In this document: one piece after another, positions 45,893-57,785 of the stretch
How positions within the stretch are numbered: the stretch's first letter is position 1
Layout of the letters: the number at the start of each line of letters is the position of its first letter
Assembly (NCBI RefSeq): GCF_947179515.1
Contig: NC_067477.1
Coordinates: 123,822,062-123,886,061, forward strand
Length of the DNA: 64,000 nt
Direction: 5' to 3'
Source of the DNA: Apodemus sylvaticus
Lineage: Eukaryota > Chordata > Mammalia > Rodentia > Muridae
Made by a program: the position numbers and the translations under genes
The notes under the pieces: generated by a model
Databases searched by the model: none
What the model was told of the DNA's origin: nothing
The model's input: only the letters and a program-made list of their open reading frames with translations

Positions 45893-46954
45893 ATGACCAT
45901 CCAGTCAATGGTAGTTGGCAACAGAAACTTGGAACCATTAAGACATTGACCTTTTCTGGCAGAGCACATTTCCCAGGAGTATTTAAAACAGAATTTTTGA
46001 GTAGGAAGCCTTTTTAATTGTATGCTGAGAATATCTTTATGAAAACGATAATTTATCTGGATTGAAATGTTAATATCTAAATTATTTTCCTTCAAAACTT
46101 GAAAGACATTATCTATTGTTACTGCTAAAAGGCCTGATATAAATGTGGCATTATCTTAAATCTTTTATTTTACTTAGAAACGTCTAAATTGTCTTAGTCT
46201 TAAATTTCATTATTATCCATCCAGACACTCATTTTGCTTTTATCTGTCCAGTGAGTACTCAAGTTGATCTTTTATTCTGAGTTCATCTACCTTTCTTTGA
46301 TCCTTAAAACTTCTAATTAATATTTCGTTTGCTCCCGTCTCATGTTCTGAGACTTCTAATTTCTAGACTGGGTTTTGACACAACTATTTCTCTTCGTGAC
46401 TAAGTATTTTTCATCAAGATGTCTTCCTGGCATTTCATCCCCCTCACCATCTTCAGGAAGCTTTTGGACCAGTTCCTTACTTTAGTAATTTATTTTGAAG
46501 ATGTGCGTTCTGCTATCCCTACCATCATGACCCTTGTTACAGTTTTCTTTTTTAATCTCAAACTTGCCTTTTTTGCTGCACAGTTTTATATCAGTTTTCC
46601 TTGTTACTGCTGCAGAGTTAGAAAGATTGTCTTATCTCATAAAATCTTTTTACAGGCATATTCTGTTTCATTGGCTCTGCTTCAGCTAAAAGAGTTTATA
46701 ATTTCAGTTCTGATTTTGAGTTTATGCCCACAAATATTTCATCTTTTCTTCTCAGGAGCATATCATTTATTCATTTGAAGCAGAGGTCTTATCCCTAGCT
46801 GAAGTTCCTTAAGGAGTAGAAGAGCTGGAGGAAAAAGCCAGCAGGAGAGCATATTGCAATTTGAATTCACACTTTCTGCCCTTGTACAGCATTCCCAACT
46901 ACCCTGTATCTTACTTGTGGGGCCTATTCTGTAGACCTAGGATTAGGAGAGCAT
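45893..46954. other. No feature recognised
   Basis: A 119-codon frame (46419-46778) rich in Phe/Leu has no start context, splice context or motif that I recognise. It is most likely chance in T-rich DNA. Confidence 0.4.
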
Positions 46955-47105
46955 CCTCCCTTCTTTTTTTTTTCTTTTTATTAGACATTTGCTTTATTTA
47001 CATTTCAAATGGTATCCCCTTTCCTCTTTACCCCTCCAAAACTCCCTATCCCATTCCCCCTCCTCTTGTTTACCAACCACCTTCTCCCAACAAAACTACC
47101 CAAAG
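46955..47105 (-). mobile_element. Short L1 3' end, minus strand, strongly 5'-truncated
   Basis: A T-rich start (CTTCTTTTTTTTTTCTTTTTATTAG) leads into TTTGCTTTATTTACATTTCAAATGGTATCCCCTTTCC in parts, the complement of the L1 terminus (GGGGATACCATTTGAAATGTAAATAAA). It then has C-rich sequence matching the G-rich 3'UTR tract. About 140 bp survive. Confidence 0.85.
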
Positions 47106-47176
47106 CATCCAGACAAAGCAAATGTTATAAGTTGCTACTACTTAGGTCCTACAAGCAAGGAGATTTAGTACTATAC

Positions 47177-47221
47177 ACAGACACACACACACACATACAT
47201 ACACACACACACACACACATT
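47177..47221 (+). repeat. (CA)n microsatellite
   Basis: ACACAC runs with two CATA interruptions. Confidence 0.95.
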
Positions 47222-48069
47222 CAATCACATACCCCACACACAATTATATCAGATACTATTTTTTCCTACTCTGAATGTGTGAATTATGAGTGATTGTTGA
47301 TTATGATTATGAATATTTGGTTAGAATATGTTGCATATTTCTTGGTTTAATTGGGTTAAAAATGGCCCAATTCTTGTTAACTTTTCAGAAGTTTTTCTTT
47401 CATGTTGCACAACCCAGATTTGTTCTCATAGGGTAGAGACAATGATGATCAATTTCAAGAATTTTCACTTACACAGATTTAGATTTGTATCTAGATTTGT
47501 ACCCCATTCTACATAATCTTTAAAGTAAGCAAAGATGATTCCCTATCTGTTTTCTTGACGCTACATCTGCTCACTTTATGTTCTGTGTCCCTAACAAGCC
47601 ATTTTTCTCCCACCTGAACAGTGTGAGATACAGCCACTATGACTGTCTGACTGCAATCCAAAATGAGAAAGAATATAATACGTGTATCCCATTTCTATCA
47701 TTCACCCTGATTATTAGAGATGACAGAAACACACAGTGATTGACAATCTGATATATTCTATAGCATTAGATTCAGACCTTAGGAAAAGCTTGTAGAAGAG
47801 AGGAACGAAGTAAAAACATTCCACTAACGATAGCTGACACAGTAGGCTATTCTCCTTAAAATATACAAATATCTTCAAGCAACCTATACGCAAAGCAGTA
47901 TCTTTTACATATAAAAGGAAATGAGGACAACAATAAAATTATTTTAACATAATCAAATGATGAGTTAGCAAGAAGCCAGGACTTGGCTGTGAATTTTGAT
48001 TCTAGAAGTCAATGTTATAAATTATACCAGACCTTTGGGTCATCATGAGAACCCCAGAGCTACCATAGG
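47222..48069. other. No feature recognised
   Basis: Unique AT-rich sequence. Confidence 0.4.
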
Positions 48070-48405
48070 TCTCATATCTTAGTCAGCTTGGGCAGCTGTG
48101 ATGGTTCGCTATAGAATGACTAGATTCAACAAATAACAATTCCTCTGAGTTCTGGAGACTGGCCAGTGCAAGAAACTGGCATAGGCAGTGTCTGGTGATG
48201 GTTTACTACATGACTCAGAAGAAGCTACTTTCTGCCTCTTCATATGTCACAGAAACAGAGAAAGGAAATGTCTCTGTGACTTTTTTAAAAAGGTTACTAA
48301 TCCCATTCAAGAGGGTTCTGCTCTCAGGTCACAATTACATGCAAAAGGTCTCAACTCCCCAGATACCATCACATTGGAGAATACAGCATCAAAATAAGAA
48401 TCATG
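48070..48405 (+). repeat. Ancient interspersed repeat (CTTAGTCAGCTTGGGCAGCTGTGATG start)
   Basis: The order of blocks matches an old interspersed repeat known from mammals: TTAGTC-GCTTGGGC-GCTG, then GTTCTGGAGACTGGCCAGTGCAAGA, GGCAGTGTCTGGTGATGG, TACTAATCCCATTCAAGAGGGTTCTGCTCTCA and ATACCATCACATTGGAGA in parts. Two short overlapping frames on it are incidental. The family name is not assigned. Confidence 0.65.
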
Positions 48406-48794
48406 GAATGATGGAGTGAAGCAGAATACACAGTCTATAGGACCCAAGTAACACAATTCTGAGGAGAAAGAAACACATATGAGTACACCATTAGCCTATA
48501 AAAAATTAATCCTGGTTGGATAGGAACAGTCCCATATAGAGGGTTGCAGAAATATTGAAGATATAATAAAATATCCTGTGAGGGCTGCACATGCTAGACA
48601 GCTCATTGGAAATCAGCAGGCTTGAGAGTCACACAGGATAGATCCTTTCCTCATAATCAGCTTGAACTCCACTCCTCTGCCACTGCTAACATCCTGATCT
48701 AAAGAAAGAGGAAAGGGAGGAAGCCATAGACTACAGGGCTTGATTGAAACCTATTAAGGAAAGGCTATTTCCTCCTGGTAAAGGTGGCTATTTT
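48406..48794. other. No feature recognised
   Basis: Unique sequence. Confidence 0.4.
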
Positions 48795-48966
48795 ATAGAT
48801 TTTTTTAAAAGATTTATTTTTATTTGATATATATAAATGCTTTTTTTGGATTCTCCAGTAAAAGAGATGCAGGTGGTTGTGAGCTGGCATTTTAGTGATT
48901 AAAACTGAACCTGTATCTTCCAAAAGACAACAAGGTCTCTTAACCACTGAGTCATGTCTCTAGTTC
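48795..48966 (-). mobile_element. B2-type SINE, minus strand
   Basis: The plus strand starts with the inverted tail (TTTTTTTAAAAGATTTATTTTTATTTGATAT) and ends with CAACAAGGTCTCTTAACCACTGAGTCATGTCTCTAG. The latter is the complement of the tRNA-like B2 head (AGAGACATGACTCAGTGGTTAAGAG). Diverged but clear. Confidence 0.85.
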
Positions 48967-49971
48967 CTCAGATTTATTTTTTGCTTATTCGTTCATTGTT
49001 TTTATCCTATTATGTTATATAATTTTCATCTAAGGAATAATATCTATGCTGTACCTTTGTCCCTTCCTATACACATGATATTTTAAACTTCCCAAAGGAT
49101 CCTAAGATTACCATCTAGAAGAGAGGCTTTCTGGTTAATGAATGAGAGCAAACTAGTTTACCCTCTCTTAAGCCAATATGTGTCTTTCAACTCACTGAAC
49201 TGCCCCTCTGGAATTATCTCTGTCCAGAAATACTAAGAAATAGTATACAACCCACCTCGGCATAAAATTGAACACAACATCTGCATTGTTAATTCTGTCT
49301 CCATGAGAGTCCTATCCTCTGCTAATGTCCATTCATACCCTTCCCATATATGCCCTTTACCATGGCCCTTTGAGCACTGTACATGCTCAGACTGTGGCTT
49401 CCCCTGAAGTGGCCCTTTGGGCATCGCCCACCTTCATACCTTATTACTTCATGATAAACTGCCTATTTTTCTATACTATCTTCTGTGTGTCTCATCAAAA
49501 TTCAATCAACAAAGAACAGAGGACTGCAGAGTTGAAGGTAATCTGGAGAAAGATCCTAATCACATCTTTTAGTGCTCTGTCCAGTTGTCATAGGATTGTC
49601 TTCGTCTTCATTGTGATACTCAAAGGACTCTGCTCTTTTGGATTGGGACCATGAGCTCTACTACCTTTCTGTCTGTGCCTTCCCTCTGTGTGTACACTTC
49701 CCCTCCATGCTACAGTGCATTTCCTGCTTTCTTATTTTCATGTATTTATTTCCTCAAGGGGACTTCTGTCTATAGCTATGTCTAGATTAACCTAACTTAG
49801 GTCTTTTTGTTGTTGTTTTCTAAAACCAGTAGTTATGCTGATGGAATGTGCTCTGTTGCCATTTGACAAGACAATGTTTCCTATATTGAATTAATGAGTC
49901 AGTTCTGGACCTCAAATGTTGGGCTTCTCGATCTTTAAAAGGCTTCTTTTTAAAAATAAAAAAGTATATTG
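48967..49971. other. No feature recognised
   Basis: A 109-codon frame at 49325-49654 has no recognised motif. Confidence 0.4.
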
Positions 49972-50190
49972 CATGTGTGTGTGTGTGTGTGTGTGTGTCG
50001 GTGTGTCGGTGTCTGTGTCTGTGTTTGTGCACGTGCATAGATTCCAGAAGAGAGTATCAGCCCCCTTGAAGTTGAAGTTGTGGGCATTTGAAGGATGCTC
50101 AGTCTGCTATATAGATGCTAGGATCCAAACTCCTGCCCTCATGATTGTGTAGCAAGCACTTTTAACTGCTGAGCCATCTCTTCAACCCCA
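49972..50190 (-). mobile_element. B2/B3-type SINE with (GT)n tail, minus strand
   Basis: A (GT)n run at 49974-49998 continues into GTCGGTGTCTGTG variants. It is followed by ATAGATTCCAGAAGAGAG, GATGCTAGGATCCAAACTCCTGCC and AAGCACTTTTAACTGCTGAGCCATCTCTTCAACCCC, the complement of the tRNA-like head. Confidence 0.85.
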
Positions 50191-51789
50191 GCTCTATTTT
50201 GAGGCAAATTTTGCATACTGTATCAACTAAGTCTTGAAGGATACTTGAGATTCTCCTAAGGTCATGAGCCTCTTAATGTGCTATGCCCATGATTGGCAGC
50301 TCGATTTGGGGAATGGGGGTGAGGGGGAGGGTGGGAGGATGTGAATGATTGGTTGGATTATGTTTAGTTTCTGTTTGTTTGCTGTTTTGAGATTTTTTGG
50401 CTTTTTTCTTTTTTGTTCTACCTAGATTCTTTTAGGAAGAAAGTGCATATGTATCTGAGAGAAGCAATTACACATTTGTAAAATCGTAGTGATAAACTTG
50501 TTCTCTACTGACCAAAGCAAATCTAGAATTGATCCTTATTCTCAGTAAGAGTATGGAATTTCCCCCACCAACCCAATGACCCTGCACCCAAAACATACCA
50601 ACAATTGGGCAGATCTTGTTATTCCTATTCCAAAATACAAGTGTGGATTTTACCTCTATTAGCCAAGAACCAGGGATCCCCACCAATTAAAGAATTTTCA
50701 GATTCAGTTGAATATATTCCCAATACCTAAGATCTTGAGTAAAAGGAGTCTACAATAATCATTCTTCCTCCCCCATTTTCTCTTTGGTCTAGGTAACTCT
50801 TTTGATTCCTTCTGATTTACTTCCCAGATACGTACAAATTTGATTCCCTCCCACAAGCAAAGAAGTGAACATGGCCTTATGAAAACAAGATTACTGTACA
50901 ATTGAAGTTAATACAAAGGCCAAAGTAAATGGCCAATAACTGTCAACTGTTGATCAGGAACCTAGTAAAAGCCCAGTTGTCTTTTTATAGTCCATTAAGG
51001 TCATTCAAGAGTGCATGCAAACTGATCCTTCCTCCTCAGAAGATAAAAATCCTTCCTTGGGAAGGATTTCTTATTTAATAAGCTTCTAGTATCAGAAGAA
51101 AGTTTCAAAAATTGTCACTGAGACTCAATACTCCAATTGATGGCAAACTAAATATAGCAATTTTGTCTATAATAGAAAGAAAGAAAGAAGAGAGGAACTG
51201 AAGAACCTAACTCTATCAGGGAATGAAAGAACAGAAAACATACAGAATTCCTTGGAGCCTATGGTGTGACTTGAGATTTCCCACTCATTCCTTTTTCATA
51301 AAAAATAGATTAGCAAATGAATGCTTTATATCTGGACAGAAAAATCACTGGAAGGAAAATTGTCCAAATATTGAGGATCCAATAAAACTCCTTGTCCCCA
51401 GTATAGCCAGGAAGAGCACAAGAGGGCTCACTACCATAAGAAAAGATCCCAGAGATGAATGTTCAGTGTAGTCCCTGGAATGATGAAATCCTCAGCCACA
51501 GCTGACAGCAAGTCACATCACTGCTGATGAGACAAAGGCTTGGGGAAATCTTAAAACTGCCAATAGGACTGTAATATTTCTCCTGGGTCATCAAGAACAA
51601 AGGATCTGTGTTGCTAGTTCTTAATAGCATAAATTTAAAATATTTAAAAACAGAATCAGAAGGAAATTTTGGGATGATTTTGTTGAACTTTAAGAGGGAA
51701 AAATGGGGCAAACAAGTTGGAGATCACAGTGGATGTCAGTAAGAGGGATATTGCAAAAAAAAAAATAGGGAAAGCTAAGATTATGAGGT
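50191..51789. other. No feature recognised
   Basis: Unique sequence with a G-rich patch at 50312-50340 and GTTT-rich sequence near 50370. Confidence 0.4.
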
Positions 51790-51880
51790 AAAGATAGATA
51801 GATGAATAGGTGGATAGACGGATAGAAAGACAGACAGACAGATAGATGGACAGGTGGACAGACAGACAGACAGAAGCAGG
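51790..51880 (+). repeat. (GATA)/(GACA)/(GGACAGGT) compound tetranucleotide repeat
   Basis: GATAGATA, GACAGACA and GGACAGGTGGACAGAC units run in series. The minus-strand CLSVCPPVHL-type frame is an artefact. Confidence 0.9.
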
Positions 51881-52559
51881 CAGGCTTGTCGATGGAATCC
51901 TGCATGATGGGTTCAGGTTTCAGAGACTAAAAGAATTCATGGGGTGTCCAGACAAGAAGGTTTGGAATTGGGACCACTGTTGATAAAATAGATAGCAAGT
52001 TGAGGAAGAAAAATGTTATGCTTTCTGAGTTAGAACAAGGAAGACAGACAGGGTTAGCAGTGAGGGTATGTCAGCCACTGAGAGGAGTTTTTTTAAAAAA
52101 GCCCGTACCTCATTAGGAACACATCTGTTACTCCAGTCTCATGGCTTCTATTGTATCATGATTCTTGATACTTCTGGTACAGATCCTTTTTCTGAAGGGT
52201 AATTTTATATTCGGATGATTGACAGTCTGATTGAAAATAACTCTTAAAGATGGGGGCAGGAGTTCGTCTTTGTAATATGATCATCTTAAGGACAGTATAG
52301 AGTATAATACCTCTACCCAGGCTCAGAAGTACAGAATAGATTCAAAACAATTACAAATAATTTTTTTAAAAAGTCTACAAAATAGCCATAACTTACCAGA
52401 AGGACATAGGCTACACCCTCACCCCTGCCCCCCAGTCTTGCTTTAAATCTCAAGGTGGTTCAATCATGATCACTTCATGCTGCAATGATCACTATATATC
52501 GTTGCATTGATGAGTTTTTTCAAAGACCTCCTTGAAGCAATGTTCTGGGGATGTTTGTG
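51881..52559. other. No feature recognised
   Basis: Unique sequence. Confidence 0.4.
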
Positions 52560-52822
52560 CAACAGTTTTGAGGTGGAAGACCCACCCTAAACATAATGTC
52601 CTGTTCCATTCACTGGGGTCTTGACTCAACAAGAAAAAGGAAGGAAGTTGAATACCAGCACTCATTTTCTCTGCTTCATGACTGCATATACAATATAACC
52701 AGCTGTCTCATGCTTGGGTCACCATGCCTTCCATGCCAAGAGATACTGGATCCTCAAACTGTGAACCAAAGTAAACTCTTCCTGACTGTTATCAGCTGTT
52801 TTGTTACAGGAAACACAATTAA
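52560..52822 (+). repeat. Rodent medium-reiteration repeat
   Basis: The body matches a common rodent repeat: TGACTCAACAAGAAAAAGGAAGGAAGTTGAATACCAGCA, CTCTGCTTCATGACTG, AACCAGCTGTCTCATGCTTGGGTCACCATGCCTTCC, CTCAAACTGTGAACCAAAGTAAACTCTTCC and TGTTTTGTTACAGGAAAC, in consecutive parts. The family name is not assigned. Confidence 0.7.
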
Positions 52823-52854
52823 ATACCTTTCACATGCCATTTAAATTCTATTTT

Positions 52855-53095
52855 TTTCTCTTTTGTTATTTAAATTTTTCATGATATTTTTGTTATGTTT
52901 CCTCTGTCCCCTAAATCCTCCCAACCTCCATGCCCATCCAACTTTATTTTCTGTCTCAAAAAAAGCTGACAAAGTAAATTTAAAAAGCTGTAAAACAACA
53001 AAAAATAAGACCAAAAAGAATAACAAAACAAAAAGCCCACAAAAACCAACAACAACAAAAACAAACAAACATGAAAAAAATGGAATGACTGTCAA
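52855..53095 (-). mobile_element. Possible Lx/L1 3'UTR fragment with A-rich stretch
   Basis: TTTCCTCTGTCCCCTAAATCCTCCCAACCTCC, CCATCCAACTTTATTTTCTGTCTCAAAAAAA and the following AACAAAACAAAAAGCCCACAAAAACC stretch resemble the inverted 3'UTR of old rodent L1s. The A-rich part (52976-53082) is also low-complexity by itself. Tentative. Confidence 0.4.
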
Positions 53096-54584
53096 TCATC
53101 TCCAAAACGCTTAGGATAGGAGAAGTTACCCAGACTCTAAAGAAAACTATCAATGATAAGGCTCCTGTAAGTGAGATGAGTCCCCTGACAAAGCTTTTCA
53201 ATGATTAACTATGGGGTTTGATGTATACATTTCACTTTTCCTAAATACTGATCTCTCCGAGAGGAGTGAAAACAATATCTAACTCCCAGTTACTCTGTAA
53301 CAGATTGAGTGATCTGGGAAATGCACATAGGTCTCTTAGCAGGAATATTGGGGGTCCTTTGATGATGTGATGCCCAACTTCCATGTGTCTTAAGTACTGA
53401 ACAGGAAATAGAATAATAGTCAAAAGGTATGGAGTGGTTATAGCTGTTGTTGTTTAAGTCTAAGTATATTCCACAGGGCAGGAACAAGCACATGGCTCAA
53501 GAGCCTCATTTGTAGGGTTCAGAATTTTGAGGGGTTCTCCCAAAAGAAAGGGTTTTCTCTGAATGGATGGATCCATCATTAACGCTAAGGATAATTTCTT
53601 TGATTTTTTTAAAATGGTCCATACAATTCTCAGGGCAATCTATGGCATTCAAAGAGACTGTATTTCTCAGTTGCTGCAATCCAGAAATAACCTTACAACT
53701 CAGCTATGGGTCTAATCCTCCCTTCCTGTCTCAGGATCATTATAGCTTTGAAGAGATCTGAGGAGGTCAAATCAAGGGACAAATTTAACGGCCAGCACTG
53801 CAGTATTACAGGGTAACTGGCAGGGAGATCAAAACCTGTAACAAAGAAACATACTGATAAGAGGGTTTTTTTGAGAAAATGCTATATCAGAAGCATAGAT
53901 GGACATGTGTATATCTTTCCACAATGTCATAATCTATTGAATAACAATGATTTCACAGGCTATATCCATTTCGTTGACTGAAATTGTTCCTGTGATAGAT
54001 GATCAATACATGCAGTTTCTTTTATTCCTAATTACTAGTATTATCTGACTCTCAAGAAACATTGACAATAAATATCTCTACATTGGTATATATGTAGATT
54101 ACAGAATGGCTACAAAAGGGTTAAAGATACTACAGCAGAACTCCAGGAGTTTATGAGTATAAAAGGAGTTACATCAGGGACTAGATATTAAAGAACCTAA
54201 ATGGAAAGCGACTGGTATAGCAAAGCCAAAATATGGGTCTCTGGGTTGAGTTGGGTTCCACAGTTGGGTCAGGTGGCAGATGACCATGTCTTGACCGAAG
54301 AAAGATGAGTTGATGATAATATCTTGAGAGCGATGTGTCTGCATGTGTTCTGAGTTGAACTGAGTCCTAGTGACTCCATTCATGAGGCACAAACTAGCTG
54401 TTCAGATGGCCAGTCAAGAGACAGCATCCCCATGTTAGGTGCCCTGTTCCTTGGGGTGGGTGGGGATGGGGGGGTCCATGTGAGCTCGCTTTGCCCTGCC
54501 TGTGTCAGTATCATGCGTTCAATATATTTTCAGGTCTAGTTTGTCTGATATGGTTTAATGTGTCCATATGTTCATTTTAGCTTG
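53096..54584. other. No feature recognised
   Basis: Unique sequence with a G-rich patch near 54456-54473. Confidence 0.4.
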
Positions 54585-54990
54585 GTTGTCATTTGTCTCA
54601 TTGTTGTGACAAAATACAAAAGAAATTCAACAAAGTCATGGCTTACATTGGCTCATAGAACCAGGGTACAGTCCACCATGAAAGAGCAGCAGGGGATAGA
54701 GGCAGCTGATCACACTACATCCACAGTCAGGAAGGAGAGAAAATTGAATGTTCATATAAGCTACCTTTGTCCTTCTTTTTCAGTCTAAGAAGCTAGTTCA
54801 AGGAATGATGGCATCCACAATCAGGTTTCTCTAATCTAGAAATTTAATCTAATCTAGAAATTCCTTCACAGATACACCAAGGTATGCTTTTTCATCTCGA
54901 TTCTAAATCCCACCAAGCTGACAGCTATCCTCATTAGCTGTTATTTAACTGCCTAAGGTCCTGTGAGAAGGGAATCTCAACTGAGGCATA
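54585..54990 (+). repeat. Rodent medium-reiteration repeat, diverged
   Basis: GTCTCATTGTTGTGACAAAATACAAAAGAAATTC, ATGGCTTACATTGGCTCATAGAACC, GTACAGTCCACCATGAAAGAGC and CACCAAGCTGACAGC, in order, match the group seen at 34520 and 60662. Old copy. Confidence 0.6.
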
Positions 54991-56739
54991 CGGTCATGGC
55001 TATGGGATATTGTCCTGATCATTAATTGATATAGGAGGGCCAATCTCTATGTGGGCAGTATCATTCCATAGTCAGGTGGTCCTGGCCTGTATATGAAAGC
55101 TGACTGATATTACTAAGAGACACAATCTCGTAGTAAACTCTTGGATTGGATCCTCAGATACTGCAATCTATCCACCCACCTCTTCTACAATGTTCCCCAC
55201 ACCTTACGTGCAGGAGTGTTTTGTAGATGTTTATATAGATATGGGACTAAGCTCCACAACTGCATTTTAATTGGTTGTAGAATTCTATTGTGGTCTCTGT
55301 TGAAAAATATTTTGAAGAAGAGAAGGAAAGGGTGTAAGAGCAGCTTTGGAAGGAGGAAGGGCAAGGAAGAAATGTTTTTTTTATTATAAATCTCAAAAGT
55401 AAAATTAAAAGAAAGAAAGCTAGCTAATAGGCCCTTTGTCATTAAGCATAACATGAGAGTTTCCCCCTTGAGTAGCCCCTGCTTTTGGTTGTTGCCCACT
55501 CTGATCTTATGTTACTCTGCAATAAACTGTTATCTTCCATACTACACTGTGTGCATCTAATCTGTATTTATTCAATAGAAAACACAAGACCAGAAACTGA
55601 AAGGACAGAACAAGAGCCCAGTAACACAACAACTTCAAGAAATACTGAGACAGAGACATTCATAAGCATCTACTACATTTCAAACAAGCAGTTCCCCCCA
55701 TCCCTATCCCCCGAAGCTCCTAGCCATTTTCCACTTTTGAGTTGAAATTAAATATGCATCTGTTGGCTGAAGCTAAATTAAATGCAACCTTGCACCTATC
55801 ACAGGTCTTTCCTTATGAAATGAGTTGCTTTCCTTATGAAATGAAAGATGCTTTGTACATCAGTTGCTTTTAGTCCTGCCTGATAAGAGAACCCTTTGGA
55901 GAGCTCAGGAATGAGGATTGGTACTATAGCTCTGTGCTAGACAGACACTTCAGGCTGAAATACATTATAACTTTACTCCTCACTTCCATTGTAATCTTCT
56001 AGTGATCCAAATGGAGATATGATCAGACAAGGAATAGCTCCCATAGAACATAGCCTAATTAATTAGCTATATTAAATTCCTCACATACCTCTAGACACAT
56101 ATGTTACTGTCAATTCAATAGATCCTCTCTGCTGGAAACCCCTGATCTAATTTCCCAAACCTCTCACCACCCACCACAACCAAGTCTCCTGAGAGGAAGG
56201 TGGCGCCATCTGCTTGAACTGTGCCTCCCTTATTACATTCTCCTTCCCCCTCCCTCACTTGATAGGAATAAGCTCTGCTAACAGTATTGCTGCTATTGAA
56301 GCAAAGAAATTTCTAAATGGGAGCTCTAAGTTGAAGTAAATGAAGAAAAGCTTAATTTCCCTCTCATCTGATTACATACTAAGATTGGAAGATCTATAAA
56401 TGGTTCCAGGTCTGCATGCTCTAAAAGACTTCTTACAGGTCATTTACATAATCCTGTCAAGAATGCTATGTGGGTAGTGGATCAAAGACATGGCCTTTCC
56501 TCCTGCAACTTTCATCCCATCTGGAGAAGAGCTGCCTTGGCATGTTCTGAGAGCAAAGAGACACTTTATGGTAAACCTAAACCAGTCCTGAAAATGTCTT
56601 CCTTTGTAGATTTGGGGTTCTAATTCAAAGACTATCCAGCATATTTTTCAGACACAATTTATTTGTAGGATAAACAACCCTGTCATGGGATAAGTTATTC
56701 CCTTTGCATCTATTTTGCCAGCAAAGAGGCATAAATCAG
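54991..56739. other. No feature recognised
   Basis: Unique sequence. Frames of up to 104 codons (55185-55499, minus) lack motifs. Confidence 0.4.
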
Positions 56740-56950
56740 AAGATGGGGAGATGGCTCAGTGCTTAAGAGCACTGGTAGCTCTTCCAGAAGTCTTATATTC
56801 AATTCCCATCACCCATGCAATGTTTGATAACTGTCTGTAACTCAAGGTCCAGGGGATCTATTAACCAATTCTGTCTTCTACAGGCACCAGGAACACAGGT
56901 GTTACACAATACACACATAAACACCCATACATATATAAACAATAATAAAA
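56740..56950 (+). mobile_element. B2-type SINE
   Basis: GATGGGGAGATGGCTCAGTGCTTAAGAGCACTGGTAGCTCTTCCAGAAGTC, read in parts from 56743, and TTCAATTCCCATCACCCATGC are the tRNA-like head with box-A- and box-B-like parts. The B2 body follows (GTCTGTAACTCAAGGTCCAGGGGATC, TTCTACAGGCACCAGGAACACAG) with an A-rich AATAATAAAAAATTTAAAAC tail. Confidence 0.9.
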
Positions 56951-57589
56951 AATTTAAAACAAGATATAAAGTACTTAAAGAACAAAAGTGTGTATCTTCT
57001 ATCTAGGCATTTTTGGTGATTTTTGACTCAAGTGGAATCCTCAGTTTCACTTCTGAAAGTCTTTAGGGAATTTCTCAAAATATATTCAAGAATAAACAAG
57101 TCTTTTGTAGTATTCACATTTCTCACATCTCTGCACTCTGAGAAGAAATAAACAAGTACCACAATTAAAGAAAAAGGATAATTTAAAATCTTAAATATGG
57201 AAATGTATAAATATGAACATGATAATCTATATTTTGCATGCCAAGGATCCTTCTGTTACTGCACTGGCCAGGGCTTTTAGGGAAGAAGTAGAAAGGCTGT
57301 TGAACCAGTTGTCCAGTGACAACAAAATGGTATTTTGATTGCTATATGGAAATGTTGAAAAGCTCTTGAGCTCAAGATCAGGTTGAGGAGTATTCCTAGG
57401 ACTATTTACAGAATGGATATGGAACCTTAGAGTAAAGGAAGAATCAGACGAATCTAGAATAACTTCTAAATCTTAGGCATTTTCAATCTGAGCCCCTTAG
57501 TTATTATATAGCCATCTTTAAAAAATTGAATGTTGTTCCTAAAAGCCATGGACTAGGTAGGAAGAGACAGAAAGATCCTAGAAGCTAGC
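56951..57589. other. No feature recognised
   Basis: Unique AT-rich sequence. Confidence 0.4.
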
Positions 57590-57785
57590 TGAAGTAGTCT
57601 AGCCAAACCGGCAAGGTCTTGTTCAACACGAGACTATTCAAAACAAAAGGCAGAGAGCAGTTGATAAAGTTACTTGGTATCAAACCTTGGCTTCCATGTA
57701 CATGTTCAGACACTTTCACATTCACCCTACATATGTGTGCACACATATACACACAAATAAATGAATATGATAAACACAAAAGCAG
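57590..57785 (+). mobile_element. Possible B4/RSINE1-type SINE part
   Basis: GGCAGAGAGCAGTTGATAAAGTTACTTGGTATCAAACCTTGGCTTCCATGTACATG, read in parts from about 57649, followed by TATGTGTGCACACATATACACAC resembles the right half of rodent B4/RSINE1 elements (GGTGGAGAGCAAT...GACCTCTGGCCTCCACATGCATG...CACAC). Confidence 0.5.

Noticed and set aside
46419..46778. 119-codon Phe/Leu-rich frame resembling a membrane protein
   Set aside because: Hydrophobicity follows from T-rich DNA; there is no exon or promoter context.
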